DNA of 64,000 nucleotides from CAXSBR01 sp964236495 (GTDB lineage Bacteria > Actinomycetota > Actinomycetes > Mycobacteriales > Jatrophihabitantaceae), in assembly GCA_964236495.1 (NCBI GenBank), contig CAXSBR010000009.1, forward strand, positions 57,054 to 121,053, in the 5' to 3' direction. Position numbers and translations under genes: made by a program. How positions within the stretch are numbered: position 1 is the stretch's first letter; every line of letters begins with the position of its first letter. Below are positions 39,429-47,731 of this stretch, piece after piece. The notes below the pieces were generated by a model, which searched no databases, was not told where the DNA came from, and saw only the letters and a program-made list of their open reading frames with translations.

Positions 39429-39519
39429 CTCACTCGCACGCATTGAAGTCGTCAGTCACGGTGCGCGCCCCGGCCGTAGCTGACTTCAGTCTGGCAATGG
39501 CGGGTGGGGCGCCAGGCCG
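39429..39519 (+). terminator. Possible hairpin after clpB
   Basis: TTGAAGTCGTCAG (about 39444-39456) and CTGACTTCAG (about 39479-39488) can pair imperfectly across a GC-rich loop, between the convergent clpB and membrane-protein genes. Confidence 0.3.
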
Positions 39520-40344
39520 TCAGCGCGGGCGCGGCAGTTGCAGCCAGGCGTTGACCGACCGGCCGAAGGCCAGGCAGGCCGTGATGGCGGGCATCGTCAG
39601 AAAGGCGATTGCCCACACGACGATGCCGCCGGCGTGAAAGCGGATCACCCAGAACAGTGCCGTCACCGCGGTCAGCGTGATCGCCGCGACCAGTAGGACG
39701 CGACCGGTCGGGTTAGCGCCGGTGAACATCGCGCCGCCGGCGATGAACAGTGCAGCAGCGATCAAATTTGCCATACCCGCCAGGACGAATTGAGCGGTGA
39801 TGCCGCCGTCCCCGGCGCTCAAGGCGCTGGCGGTGTCGTTGACGATCGAGGCGCCCGCGAAGACGAACAGTGAGCTGATCATCAGCAGGCCGGCTTCGAC
39901 GTAGCCCAGCACCGCCGCGCCCGTCACCTGCCCGGGACGCTGCGGGCCGCCCCATCCAGGCTGCGGATAGGCACCACCCCATCCGATCTGCGGGTTGGAA
40001 GCACCCCATCCGGGCTGCGGATAGGGGGAAGATCCCGGCGTCGGGTATGCAGCGCTGTACTGGCCTGGAAACGGCGCGTCGAACTGGCTGGGGTATGGGC
40101 CGGGATACGGGCCGGAGTACGAGCCGGGGTTCGGGCCGGAGTAAGAGCCGGGGTCTTGCTCGGAATACGACCCGGGTAAGGGCGCGGTGGCAGACGATTG
40201 GCCAGGGTAGGGCTCGGTCAGGTAGGAAGGCGCTGCGTCAGCCGGATAGCTCGCCGGACCCTGAAGGTGGTAGGGCGCACCGGCGCTGGGGTCCATCGGT
40301 TCAGGCCCGGAGCCAGCGGGACGGCGCGGGTCGTAGTCGCTCAC
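39520..40344 (-). CDS. Pro/Tyr/Gly-rich four-helix membrane protein
   Basis: 274 residues. The first 125 or so residues are low-complexity Pro/Tyr/Gly/Ser with recurring SYSGPNPG, PYPGPYP and GWGG units. The rest holds four transmembrane helices (AAVLGYVEAGLLMISSLFVF, ANLIAAALFIAGGAMF, RVLLVAAITLTAVTALFWVI, IVVWAIAFLTMPAITACLAF). Function unknown; such proteins resemble membrane-tethered cell-envelope factors. GTG start at 40344. 81 bp upstream lies another gene of the same style, so they may be paralogues in layout. Confidence 0.75.
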   Translation of the reverse strand: MSDYDPRRPAGSGPEPMDPSAGAPYHLQGPASYPADAAPSYLTEPYPGQSSATAPLPGSYSEQDPGSYSGPNPGSYSGPYPGPYPSQFDAPFPGQYSAAYPTPGSSPYPQPGWGASNPQIGWGGAYPQPGWGGPQRPGQVTGAAVLGYVEAGLLMISSLFVFAGASIVNDTASALSAGDGGITAQFVLAGMANLIAAALFIAGGAMFTGANPTGRVLLVAAITLTAVTALFWVIRFHAGGIVVWAIAFLTMPAITACLAFGRSVNAWLQLPRPR

Positions 40345-40425
40345 GACACTGCGCTCACGAGACTGCCCTCACGACGCTGTCGAACATTTCAATCGCCAGC
40401 CGTCGGCCGAAGAGGGCGCGGGCCA

Positions 40426-41355
40426 TCAGTTGAGGTGGAGCAGGCAGTTGTTGTATCCGGTCGACCCTCGGTCGTAGCGCTGCTCGCAGGTGTGCCCGCG
40501 CGAGACCACATAGGTCAGCGCCACGGTGACCACGACAGCAGCTACGAGGGAGCAGATCAGGCCGGCCAGCGCCATTGCGCGCCTGCCCTCACCGCGTCGC
40601 GCCGTGCGCAGGCCGAGCACGCTGAACACTATGCCCAGTACGACCAGCGGAATGTCGAGCAGAGTGAGGAAGAAGAAACCGATCGAGACGATGCCCAGCA
40701 CCAGCCCCGCAATCGCCTTGCCGTTGGTGGCCTGCGGACCCGGATAGTGCGCGACCGGGTACTGGGCACCGGGGTACGGGGTACCGGGGTACTGGGCACC
40801 GGGGTACTGGGCACCGGGGTACTGGGCGGGATAGCCGGGCGGATAACCCGGTACCGGAGGTCCGTAACCTGGCGCCTGCTGCGGCGCGGGGTAGGGCGGC
40901 TGCGGCATCCATGGCTGAGACAGTGGTAGCTGCGACGTTGGCTGCTGTGGTGTCGGCTGCTGTGTCGTCGACTGCTGTGGTGTCGGCTGCTGTGGTGTCG
41001 GCTGCTGTGGTGTCTGCTGCTGTGGTGTCGGCTGCTGGGAGGAGGGTTGAGCCCACGGCGGCGCCGACGGCTGGGGATAGGGAGCACCGCTCGGCGGCTG
41101 GTAGGAGTCGGCGACGGGCGAAGAGGCTGGATAAAGCTCGGGGAAGGCGGCTGCCACCGGGGAGTCGGGGGTAGGCGCTCCGAACGGAAACGGATTGAAG
41201 GCCGCTGGAATCGGACCCGGGTCCGCTGGAACCGGACTGGACGCCGTCGACACCGCACGGGCGTCACCCGCGCCTGCCTGCCCGGCTGGCGGCGGAGTGC
41301 GGGCGGCGTCGGAGTCCGTTGCGTCGTCCACTGCTACACCGCCTCTTCCTGTCAT
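40426..41355 (-). CDS. DUF4190 membrane protein with repeat-rich N-terminus
   Basis: 309 residues from the ATG at 41355 (a TTG at 41415 or a GTG at 41334 are alternatives). Residues up to about 220 are Pro/Gln/Tyr/Gly-rich, including repeated TPQQP (15-nt units, 40941-41038) and YPGAQ (15-nt units, 40757-40831) pentapeptides. The C-terminus has the DUF4190 pattern ATNGKAIAGLVLGIVSIGFF, LDIPLVVLGIVFSVLGLRTA and GEGRRAMALAGLICSLVAAV, with a short extracellular Cys-containing tail (CEQRYDRGSTGYNNCLLHLN). Function unknown. A TACAGT -10-like box at 41416-41421 suggests a short leader. Confidence 0.8.
   Translation of the reverse strand: MTGRGGVAVDDATDSDAARTPPPAGQAGAGDARAVSTASSPVPADPGPIPAAFNPFPFGAPTPDSPVAAAFPELYPASSPVADSYQPPSGAPYPQPSAPPWAQPSSQQPTPQQQTPQQPTPQQPTPQQSTTQQPTPQQPTSQLPLSQPWMPQPPYPAPQQAPGYGPPVPGYPPGYPAQYPGAQYPGAQYPGTPYPGAQYPVAHYPGPQATNGKAIAGLVLGIVSIGFFFLTLLDIPLVVLGIVFSVLGLRTARRGEGRRAMALAGLICSLVAAVVVTVALTYVVSRGHTCEQRYDRGSTGYNNCLLHLN
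40757..40831. repeat. 15-nt tandem repeats coding YPGAQ
   Basis: Five units of the form GGGTACTGGGCACCG (plus strand) in frame with the DUF4190 gene on the minus strand. The period keeps the reading frame. Confidence 0.85.
40941..41038. repeat. 15-nt tandem repeats coding TPQQP
   Basis: Six to seven units based on GCTGCTGTGGTGTCG (plus strand) in frame with the DUF4190 gene, with point changes that give TTQQ and TPQQQ variants. Confidence 0.85.
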
Positions 41356-41481
41356 CTGACCGAGCCTGGGAGCGGCCGGAGTCGGGCGCCGGTAATCGGC
41401 ATCGCCCGCGCCCAACTGTATCGGTCAGTGACCCCACGCCCTTGAGGGATACGCGGCGCTGTGGACAACGGCCGTACGAGG

Positions 41482-41550
41482 CAGCGCTGGTAGCGCTGAG
41501 TAGCGCTGCGTGGCGCTGCGTGGCGCTGCGTGGCGCTGCGCAACGCTGAT
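41482..41550. repeat. 10-bp tandem repeats upstream of a membrane-protein gene
   Basis: Seven units with a period of 10 bp and core GCGCTG; the middle four are nearly identical (GCGCTGCGTG). The array ends 8 bp before the -10 box of the gene at 41571. One repeat per helical turn puts GC-rich cores on the same DNA face. Confidence 0.85.
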
Positions 41551-41557
41551 AGCTCAG

Positions 41558-41563
41558 TACTCT
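41558..41563 (+). promoter_or_regulatory. -10 box of leaderless membrane-protein promoter
   Basis: TACTCT followed by 7 nt and the ATG at 41571. Confidence 0.5.
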
Positions 41564-41570
41564 GTTGCCA

Positions 41571-42401
41571 ATGACACCACCCGACGTCGACACCCCGGCC
41601 CGGCCCGCTCGGCTGAACTGGCTGCGCCCGGCGGTAGCGGCGTGGGGTGCCTTCACCGTCCTGGCCGCGCTCGCCATGCTGAGCCAGCACGATTACCTCG
41701 CCAGGGTGCTGATCAAGGCCAATGCCAAGGCCGACAAGCCCAAGGCCAACTACACCGGGCAGGTCGTCGACAACGACGTGTCGCGCATCATGCACTACGA
41801 CGTCATCCAGTCGGTGCTGATCAGCGTCATTCTGGCGATGGTCACGTTCGCCGTGCTGCGCGGACGCACCTGGGCGCGATGGCTGCTGGTCGGGCTGGCG
41901 ACGCTGCTTCCCCTCGTTCTTCCGGTACTGGGCATCGGGGTTGTCGTGCAGTTGCTGCTCGGGCTGCTGACGTCGTTCCCGGCGGTGTACAAAACGCTGG
42001 AAGTATTGGCCGGGCTGGCTTCGCTTGCTGTGGTCGTCATCCTGTTCCTGCCCGAGGTGCGTTCTTATTTCCGCGGCATCCGCACCGCGGACAGGGTGGA
42101 GCGAGGACAGCTGTACAGCAAGGCGGGTCGGTCGGCGCGTCCGGTGAGCCCGCTCGGTCTGCTGATCGGTCGGCGAGCAGCACGGGCGCAGTCCCCGGCC
42201 GACGTGGTGCCCGAGCCGGCGCCGGGATCGACGGCAGTGCTGCCGCCGATGGGTTCGGCTCCTCCACGCGGCGGCGGTGCGTCCGCCCTCGACGATTCGC
42301 GCAACGATGTTCCTGCTGACGACGTCTCGGCTGATGCGCCGCCTTCAGCGCCGGGATGGACCCGATCCCGGCGAGTGGCGCCCAAGTCGCGGGAGCAGTG
42401 A
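41571..42401 (+). CDS. Hypothetical membrane protein, 276 aa
   Basis: Unrecognised protein with about four transmembrane segments in residues 20-165 (VAAWGAFTVLAALAMLS, VLISVILAMVTFAVLRG, WLLVGLATLLPLVLPVLGIG, LASLAVVVILFLPEVRSYF), followed by a soluble Pro/Ala/Asp-rich tail of about 110 residues ending SRRVAPKSREQ. ATG at 41571 with a leaderless -10 box. It precedes pyrE by 36 bp; pyrE has its own promoter-like box. Confidence 0.75.
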   Translation: MTPPDVDTPARPARLNWLRPAVAAWGAFTVLAALAMLSQHDYLARVLIKANAKADKPKANYTGQVVDNDVSRIMHYDVIQSVLISVILAMVTFAVLRGRTWARWLLVGLATLLPLVLPVLGIGVVVQLLLGLLTSFPAVYKTLEVLAGLASLAVVVILFLPEVRSYFRGIRTADRVERGQLYSKAGRSARPVSPLGLLIGRRAARAQSPADVVPEPAPGSTAVLPPMGSAPPRGGGASALDDSRNDVPADDVSADAPPSAPGWTRSRRVAPKSREQ

Positions 42402-42424
42402 CCGGTCCTCAACCGCGCGCTCAC

Positions 42425-42430
42425 TAGGAT
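42425..42430 (+). promoter_or_regulatory. -10 box of leaderless pyrE promoter
   Basis: TAGGAT followed by 7 nt and the GTG at 42438. Confidence 0.5.
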
Positions 42431-42437
42431 TTCCGGC

Positions 42438-43001
42438 GTGGCTGATGTCGACGACCTGCGCGAACTGATCAACGACCTCGCCGTGGTCCACGGCACGGTC
42501 GTGCTCTCCAGCGGGCAGGAGGCCGACTACTACATCGATCTACGCCGGCTCACACTGGCCGGCGCCGCGGCGCCCCTGGTGGGCCGCGTGCTGCGAGAAC
42601 TTACCGCGGACTGGGTGTACGACGCCGTCGGCGGGTTGACCCTCGGTGCCGATCCGGTCGCGATCGCCGTGATGCATGCCGCGGGCGTCGAGATGAGTGT
42701 CGACGCGGGCGCCTCGGGCCACCAGAAGATCGACGCCTTCGTGGTGCGTAAGAGCGACAAGGAGCACGGACTCCAGCAGCGCATCGAGGGCCCGTCGATC
42801 TCGGGCAAGCGGGTGTTGATCGTCGAGGACGTGTCGACGACGGGCTCCTCGCCGCTGTCGGCGGTCGAGGCCGCTCGCGCGGGCGGCGCCGATGTCGTCG
42901 GCGTCGCGCTGGTAGTCGACCGCGGTGGTGTGACGGCCATTCGCGCCGCGGGCCTGGAATGCCGGGCGGCTTACACGCTGGCCGATCTCGGCCTGGGCTG
43001 A
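42438..43001 (+). CDS. pyrE: Orotate phosphoribosyltransferase
   Basis: 187 residues. Couples orotate and PRPP to OMP in pyrimidine synthesis. PRPP loop: VLIVEDVSTTGSSPLSAVEA. Other features: LSSGQEADYYIDLRRLTL, VGGLTLGADPVA and AFVVRKSDKEHGLQQRIEG with the catalytic Lys. The GTG start has a -10 box TAGGAT 7 nt upstream. The SpoU-type gene follows after 17 bp. Confidence 0.95.
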   Translation: MADVDDLRELINDLAVVHGTVVLSSGQEADYYIDLRRLTLAGAAAPLVGRVLRELTADWVYDAVGGLTLGADPVAIAVMHAAGVEMSVDAGASGHQKIDAFVVRKSDKEHGLQQRIEGPSISGKRVLIVEDVSTTGSSPLSAVEAARAGGADVVGVALVVDRGGVTAIRAAGLECRAAYTLADLGLG

Positions 43002-43018
43002 GCGGGCAGCGGCCCCGG

Positions 43019-43930
43019 ATGCACGACGCACGCCGCGCGTTTGGTCGGGACGGCAGCGCGCAACGCGGCATCCCCGATTCTGGCCCGAATGATTCCGGTC
43101 TTGCCGGCTCTGACCCTGCCGATTCTGGCCCTGCGGATTCCAGTGCTGCAAAGTTCGGCCCTGCCGACTTCGGCGTTCTCGATCGCGTCACAGCGAAATC
43201 CGTCACAGCGAGATCCGGCACAGCGGAGGCCGGTACAGCGGAACGCGGCGCAGTAGAGGCCGGTGCAGCGGAAGTCAGCACCGCGGGAACACCCACGTAT
43301 GGCGACGACGCGACGCCAGATCTTGGCGTCGGCGTGGGGCCGCATGCCTTTCCATGGCCTGCCGACGTCCGGCTCGACCCGGCGCTACTGGCCGACGGTG
43401 ACCGGCGCAACGTCGCCGATCGCTATCGGTACTGGCGGATCGAGGCCATCGTGGCCGAGCTGGACACCCGTCGCCACGACTTCGCCGTCGCGATCGAGAA
43501 TTGGCAGCACGACGCCAACATCGGCACCGTGGTGCGAACCGCGAACGCGTTCAATGCCGCCGAGGTGGTGATCGTCGGGCGGCGGCGGTGGAATCGGCGC
43601 GGGGCGATGGTGACCGACCGCTATCTGCACGTGCAGCACGTTCCCGACGTCGCCGCACTGAGCCGGCACGCGGTGACGACCGGCCGGACGATCGTTGCTG
43701 TCGATAACCTGCCTGGCGCGGTGCCGATCGAGACCGCCTCGCTGCCGCGTCGGGCGCTGCTGCTGTTCGGGCAGGAGGGGCCGGGCCTGAGCGACGAGGC
43801 ACGAGCGGCGGCGGAGATGGGTCTGGCCATCGCGCAGTTCGGCTCCACCCGGTCGATCAATGCCGGCGTCGCCGCAGGTATCGCCATGCACGCGTGGATT
43901 CGCCAGCACGCCGCGGCACCACCGTCCTGA
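43019..43930 (+). CDS. SpoU/TrmH-family RNA 2'-O-methyltransferase with repeat-built N-terminus
   Basis: 303 residues. The C-terminal SPOUT domain (about residues 150-295) has NWQHDANIGTVVRTANAFNA, LLLFGQEGPGLSDEARAAAE and QFGSTRSINAGVAAGIAMHA, the three knot motifs. It methylates a ribose in tRNA or rRNA with SAM; the exact target is unknown. Residues 22-86 consist of thirteen tandem five-residue units (consensus G-x-A-[DE]-x), probably a disordered linker not seen in typical family members. The ATG at 43019 follows pyrE by 17 bp; an upstream start would overlap pyrE. Confidence 0.88.
   Translation: MHDARRAFGRDGSAQRGIPDSGPNDSGLAGSDPADSGPADSSAAKFGPADFGVLDRVTAKSVTARSGTAEAGTAERGAVEAGAAEVSTAGTPTYGDDATPDLGVGVGPHAFPWPADVRLDPALLADGDRRNVADRYRYWRIEAIVAELDTRRHDFAVAIENWQHDANIGTVVRTANAFNAAEVVIVGRRRWNRRGAMVTDRYLHVQHVPDVAALSRHAVTTGRTIVAVDNLPGAVPIETASLPRRALLLFGQEGPGLSDEARAAAEMGLAIAQFGSTRSINAGVAAGIAMHAWIRQHAAAPPS
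43082..43276 (+). repeat. Thirteen tandem 15-nt coding repeats
   Basis: Contiguous 15-nt units in frame with the SpoU gene: seven of type GPADS (43082-43186) and six of type VTAKS/GTAEA (43187-43276). Units differ by several bases, so the array is old or fast diverging, but the period is never broken. Confidence 0.85.
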
Positions 43931-43975
43931 CCCGCCGAGTTGCCTGCTTGTTGTCTCGGTTCGGGGCCCGTCCAA

Positions 43976-44863
43976 CTACGGCAGGGTGAGGATCTCGACG
44001 CCGTTGTCGGTGACCACCACGGTGTGTTCCCACTGCGCCACCCAGGAACCGTCGGTTGTCACAACCGTCCAGCCGTCTTTCCAGAGCCGCCACTCGGTGC
44101 CGCCCAGAGTGATCATCGGCTCGACGGTCAACGTCATTCCCGGCTCGAACTGCGGCGAGGGCTGCGGGGAGTCGTAGTGCAGCACGGTCGGCCTGGTGTG
44201 GAACGACGGGCCGACGCCGTGCCCGGTGTAGTCGCGCACGACCCCGTAGCCGAACCGCTTGGCGTAGGACTCGATGACGCGGCCGATGACGTTCACTTCC
44301 CGCCCAGGGCGAACCGCGCGGATACCGCGCATCATCGCCTCGTGGGTGCGCTCGACCAGCGCAACCACCTCCGGTGCACCGTTGCCGGCGACGAAGGAGG
44401 CACAGGTGTCGCCGTGCACGCCGCCGATGTAGGCGGTGATGTCGACCTTGACGAGATCGCCGTCCTCGATGCGGGTCGAGTCCGGAATGCCATGACAGAT
44501 CGACTCGTTGAGCGACGTGCACAGCGACTTGGGGAAGTTTTTGTATCCCAGTGTCGAGGGATAGGCCCCGTGCTCGAGCAGGAACTCGTGCCCGATCCGG
44601 TCCAGCTGGTCGGTGGTAACGCCGGGCGCGACGTGCCGGCCAACCTCCACCAGCGCCTGGGCGGCGATGCGGCCGGCTATCCGCATCGCTTCGATGGTTG
44701 CGGCGTCCTTGACCATCGGGTCGTCGAAGTCGGCGGGGCCGGGCTTCGAGCGGCCGTGCTGGTCGACGTAGTGCGGCCGAGCGATGCTCGCCGGCACGCG
44801 ACGGTGCGGTGAGATTGCGCCGGGGCGCAGCGGGGCTCGGGTGGTCGTCGTCATGGTGTCCAT
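43976..44863 (-). CDS. map: Type I methionine aminopeptidase
   Basis: 295 residues. Removes the initiator Met. Catalytic residues: ICHGIPD (His), VKVDITAYIGGVHGDTC (two Asp), DYTGHGVGPSFH (His), LTVEPMI (Glu) and QWEHTVVVT (Glu). The N-terminal 40 residues (ALRPGAISPHRRVPASIARP) are the actinobacterial extension. Two ATGs at 44863 and 44854 are equally possible. The upstream region holds a perfect 16-bp palindrome and the palindromic repeat family. Confidence 0.94.
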   Translation of the reverse strand: MDTMTTTTRAPLRPGAISPHRRVPASIARPHYVDQHGRSKPGPADFDDPMVKDAATIEAMRIAGRIAAQALVEVGRHVAPGVTTDQLDRIGHEFLLEHGAYPSTLGYKNFPKSLCTSLNESICHGIPDSTRIEDGDLVKVDITAYIGGVHGDTCASFVAGNGAPEVVALVERTHEAMMRGIRAVRPGREVNVIGRVIESYAKRFGYGVVRDYTGHGVGPSFHTRPTVLHYDSPQPSPQFEPGMTLTVEPMITLGGTEWRLWKDGWTVVTTDGSWVAQWEHTVVVTDNGVEILTLP

Positions 44864-44882
44864 TGTCGCCCCGACTGCCGCC

Positions 44883-44898
44883 GGAGGCAGCTGCCTCC
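44883..44898. repeat. Perfect 16-bp palindrome upstream of map
   Basis: GGAGGCAGCTGCCTCC, 20 bp before the start of map. It may be an operator or simply a hairpin. Confidence 0.7.
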
Positions 44899-44899
44899 T

Positions 44900-45167
44900 A
44901 GTTGTGGATATCAACGGGCCGCTTGGCGCAGCGTGCAACAGCCGGTTGATATCCACAACTCGTCGGCGTACTTCGGGCGCAGCGAGCGGCTTTCGACGGC
45001 CGGTTGATATCCACAACCCCTATGGAAGCGGCGCGACGACGGTCAGTCGCGAAGTTGACTTGCCGTCCGAGGACAGTCGGCCACCCTGGCGTGCGGGGAG
45101 CGAGTTGCGGATATCGACGGGCCGCTGCGCGTGGCTTACAACGGCCGGTGGATGTCCACACCTCGTC
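44900..45167. repeat. Palindromic repeat cluster (two full units and a half unit)
   Basis: Unit A (44900-44966): arms AGTTGTGGATATCAAC and GTTGATATCCACAACT separated by 29 bp. Unit B (about 45103-45167) is a diverged copy with the same order of words (GTTGCGGATATCGAC, GGGCCGCT, GGCCGGTGGATGTCCACACC, CTCGTCG). A half unit (about 44985-45017) ends CGGTTGATATCCACAACC. The region holds no gene. The arms contain near matches to the DnaA box (ATATCCACA against TTATCCACA). Confidence 0.8.
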
Positions 45168-45212
45168 GCACAGTTGCTGTGGTCCGCGAGAGGAATCGGG
45201 TTGGTCGACCTT

Positions 45213-46169
45213 TCAGCGGGAGACGTCATCACCGCCGGGAATGAGCAGGCCCAGTTCGGAACGCGTCGGCAGCCCCTCCCAGTCCCCGGCCGTCGACACG
45301 CAGAACGCTCCGGCAGTGGCGCCCCGTGCCAGGCGCACGTCGACGTCGAGCCCGTCCAGGCGAGCCGACAGGTAGCCGGCCACGAACGCGTCGCCGGCCC
45401 CCACCGGCTCCACCACCGTCACCGCGACTGCCGGCGCGGCCCAGAAGCCGGCCGCCGTGCGTACCGACGCCCCGGCAGCGCCGTCCTTGACCACCACCTC
45501 TGACACTCCCGCGGCCAGCAGCGAGGCTTCTCCACCGACGAGCTCCAGCTCCGCCGGCCCGCCGAACACCAACTGCGCCTGTTCGGCCAGCGGGCGCAAC
45601 GCTGCCGCAGCGTCGGCGGTGGACCACAGCGCGCTGCGGTAGTTGACGTCCATGCTCACCGTCACGTCCACTTCGCGTGCCCGGGCGACGGCCCGAACGA
45701 CGGCGTCGGCTGCGGACGTACTCAGCGCCGGCGTAATGCCGGTGATGTGCAGCAGGTCCGCGCCGGCGAAGGCGTCTGCGGGCACGTCGGACCAGCTCAA
45801 TCGCGATCCGGCCGACCCGGCGCGCCAGTACTTCACCGCGGTGCGGTCAGCCGTACGCCGGTGCCGCGTCATGAGTGCAGTGGTCGCCGAAGCGTCGACC
45901 ACCACCCGAGCCTCGACCTGCTCCGCGCGCAGCTGCGTCGCGATCAGCCGGCCGACCTCGTCGTCGCCGACGCGGCCGATCCACGTCACGCTGTGTCCGA
46001 GCCGCGCCAGGCCGACCGCCATGTTCGACTCGGCGCCGGCGAACGACAGCCGGGCCGCCGCGCCCATTCGCAGCGGCCCGACGTCTACGACGGCGACCAG
46101 ACCGAGTGTCTCGCCCAACGTCACGACCCGGCCGCTACTGGCTGCAACATCTGCTGACTGCGTCACCAT
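45213..46169 (-). CDS. PfkB-family carbohydrate kinase (2-keto-3-deoxygluconate kinase type)
   Basis: 318 residues of the ribokinase fold. VVTLGETLGLVAVV, SFAGAESNMAVGLARLGH, VSMDVNYRSALW and VEPVGAGDAFVAGYLSARL (anion hole and catalytic Asp) are the family landmarks. The pairing with a KDPG-type aldolase 73 bp upstream on the same strand suggests it phosphorylates 2-keto-3-deoxygluconate to KDPG, but ribokinase or fructokinase activity cannot be excluded. ATG at 46169. Confidence 0.85.
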   Translation of the reverse strand: MVTQSADVAASSGRVVTLGETLGLVAVVDVGPLRMGAAARLSFAGAESNMAVGLARLGHSVTWIGRVGDDEVGRLIATQLRAEQVEARVVVDASATTALMTRHRRTADRTAVKYWRAGSAGSRLSWSDVPADAFAGADLLHITGITPALSTSAADAVVRAVARAREVDVTVSMDVNYRSALWSTADAAAALRPLAEQAQLVFGGPAELELVGGEASLLAAGVSEVVVKDGAAGASVRTAAGFWAAPAVAVTVVEPVGAGDAFVAGYLSARLDGLDVDVRLARGATAGAFCVSTAGDWEGLPTRSELGLLIPGGDDVSR

Positions 46170-46242
46170 GAAGCAGACTCTGCATTGCTGGGCCGGCAAA
46201 GCGAGCTACGCCATTCGGTGGCCGCTGCGGGTGTAATCGACC

Positions 46243-46884
46243 TCACGGGGCGTTTTGGGCAGCCGCTGCCCGCACGGCCCGGCGGGTCCGTTCCGCGAGC
46301 GCGTCCACCTCGTCCGACGACGATGGCGCCGTTCGCCCGACCAGGTCCGAACCCAACGCCACCGCAAACGCACCCGTGTCGAGCCAGGTTCTCACCGCGT
46401 CGATCGCGATCCCGCCGGTGGGCACGAAGTCGACGTCGGCGAACGGCCCGCGCAGCTGCGAGAGGTACGCGATGCCCAGCGCACCCGCCGGGAAAAGCTT
46501 GAACAGCGCAACGCCGGCGCGCTGAGCGGTCAAAACCTCCGTGGCGGTGGCGACGCCGGGCAGCGGCTCGATGCCCCGCTCAAGTGCGGCGCGGGCCAGC
46601 TCGACGTCCAGTCCGGGGGAGACGATGAAGGTTGCTCCGGCCGCCGCGGCGTCATCGAGCTGCGCCAGCGTCGTCACCGTTCCCACCCCGGCGGTCAGAC
46701 CGTCGGAGACGGCTGCCGCGACGACAGACGGCCAGTCAGGCGTGTGCGTGGTGACCTCGACCGTCGACAGACCGGCCGCAGCCATCGTCCGGATTGCCCC
46801 GACGGTGTCGCCACCGCCTCGGTACCGCACGATCGCCAGCAGCCGAGACCTTCGCAGCTCCTCGATTATTTGCACGGCTCTCAC
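46243..46884 (-). CDS. eda: KDPG/KHG aldolase
   Basis: 213 residues of the class I TIM-barrel aldolase family: LLAIVRYRGGGDTVGAIRTM, STVEVTTHTP with the catalytic Glu, GVGTVTTLAQLDDAAAAGAT, FIVSPGLD and the Schiff-base Lys in FKLFPAGALG, then DVDFVPTGGI. Cleaves 2-keto-3-deoxy-6-phosphogluconate to pyruvate and glyceraldehyde-3-phosphate. GTG start at 46884 with AGGAGGAG 8 nt before; upstream in-frame starts give atypical sequence. First gene of a two-gene unit with the kinase. Confidence 0.9.
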   Translation of the reverse strand: MRAVQIIEELRRSRLLAIVRYRGGGDTVGAIRTMAAAGLSTVEVTTHTPDWPSVVAAAVSDGLTAGVGTVTTLAQLDDAAAAGATFIVSPGLDVELARAALERGIEPLPGVATATEVLTAQRAGVALFKLFPAGALGIAYLSQLRGPFADVDFVPTGGIAIDAVRTWLDTGAFAVALGSDLVGRTAPSSSDEVDALAERTRRAVRAAAAQNAP

Positions 46885-47245
46885 TGTGGTCTCCTCCTGC
46901 GCAGAACGCCACGGCCCGCCCCGACGGCTGAACTGTCGATCAGGTGTAGGGGGTCGGTGCGCTGGAGGTACGCGAAGCCGAATTGGGCTCGCCTGCACAC
47001 GCCAACGCGTAGGCTGTCAAGAGCGTGATTCCGGTAAACCGTTCACCGGACTCGACCAGGCGGAGGTCGGCACGCTGGACCACTCGGTGGCGGCCGCTCC
47101 ACAGCGGTCCCCGGTCTCCTACGTCGACCGACCGAGACATGGTCCTGGTTCAGGACTCGAGCGTCCGAACCTTCCCGGCCAAGGACGATTCATACGTCAG
47201 TGTGTTCGATCAGTGAGCACGGCACCCCAGATAGAAGGAGCAGTC
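46885..47245. other. Intergenic stretch between divergent genes
   Basis: About 360 bp. A 63-codon plus-strand frame (47025-47216) lacks a convincing start. It holds promoters for the aldolase unit (minus) and the membrane protein at 47246 (plus). Confidence 0.4.
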
Positions 47246-47731
47246 ATGGCGACCAATAACCGCCGCAGAGGAAACAACTCGAGAAACACTGCGCGAAACA
47301 GCCCCCAGCGAACGGGCAGCAGCGCATTGCGTGGAGGCAACGGCGGCACCCGCGGCGTGGCACGTCGTAGTACCGAGACGAAAGCGTCGTTCAAGACGAC
47401 CGAATTCATCGCCTATGTGCTGGCCGTGATCGGTGTCTTGATCGCCTCCTACGTGGTGAAGACGAACGCTCATCACGCCGACTACTTCCGCGCCGACAAG
47501 GCGTGGTTCTACATCGTCCTGCTCACGCTGGGATACATGATCAGCCGCGGTCTGGCCAAGTCCGGCAGCCGCGAGTTCTACGACGATAACAACAATGGCT
47601 CCAGCGGCAACAGTGGCAGGGGCGGCAACAACAGCCGGGGCGGCAGCACCAGTCGCAGCGATTACGACGATCTGGACTACCAAGGCCACGACAACCACAA
47701 GGACTCCGAGGGCAACGACCTCTCCTCGTAG
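47246..47731 (+). CDS. Two-span membrane protein with polar low-complexity ends
   Basis: 161 residues. Basic Asn/Arg/Gly-rich N-terminus (MATNNRRRGNNSRNTARN), two transmembrane helices (FIAYVLAVIGVLIASYVVK and WFYIVLLTLGYMISRGLAK) and an acidic Asn/Gly/Ser-rich C-terminus. No known domain. GAAGGAG lies 6 nt before the ATG at 47246. Confidence 0.75.
   Translation: MATNNRRRGNNSRNTARNSPQRTGSSALRGGNGGTRGVARRSTETKASFKTTEFIAYVLAVIGVLIASYVVKTNAHHADYFRADKAWFYIVLLTLGYMISRGLAKSGSREFYDDNNNGSSGNSGRGGNNSRGGSTSRSDYDDLDYQGHDNHKDSEGNDLSS

Noticed and set aside
47025..47216. 63-codon plus-strand frame
   Set aside because: GTG start without a ribosome site, -10 spacing of 9 nt, and no family features.
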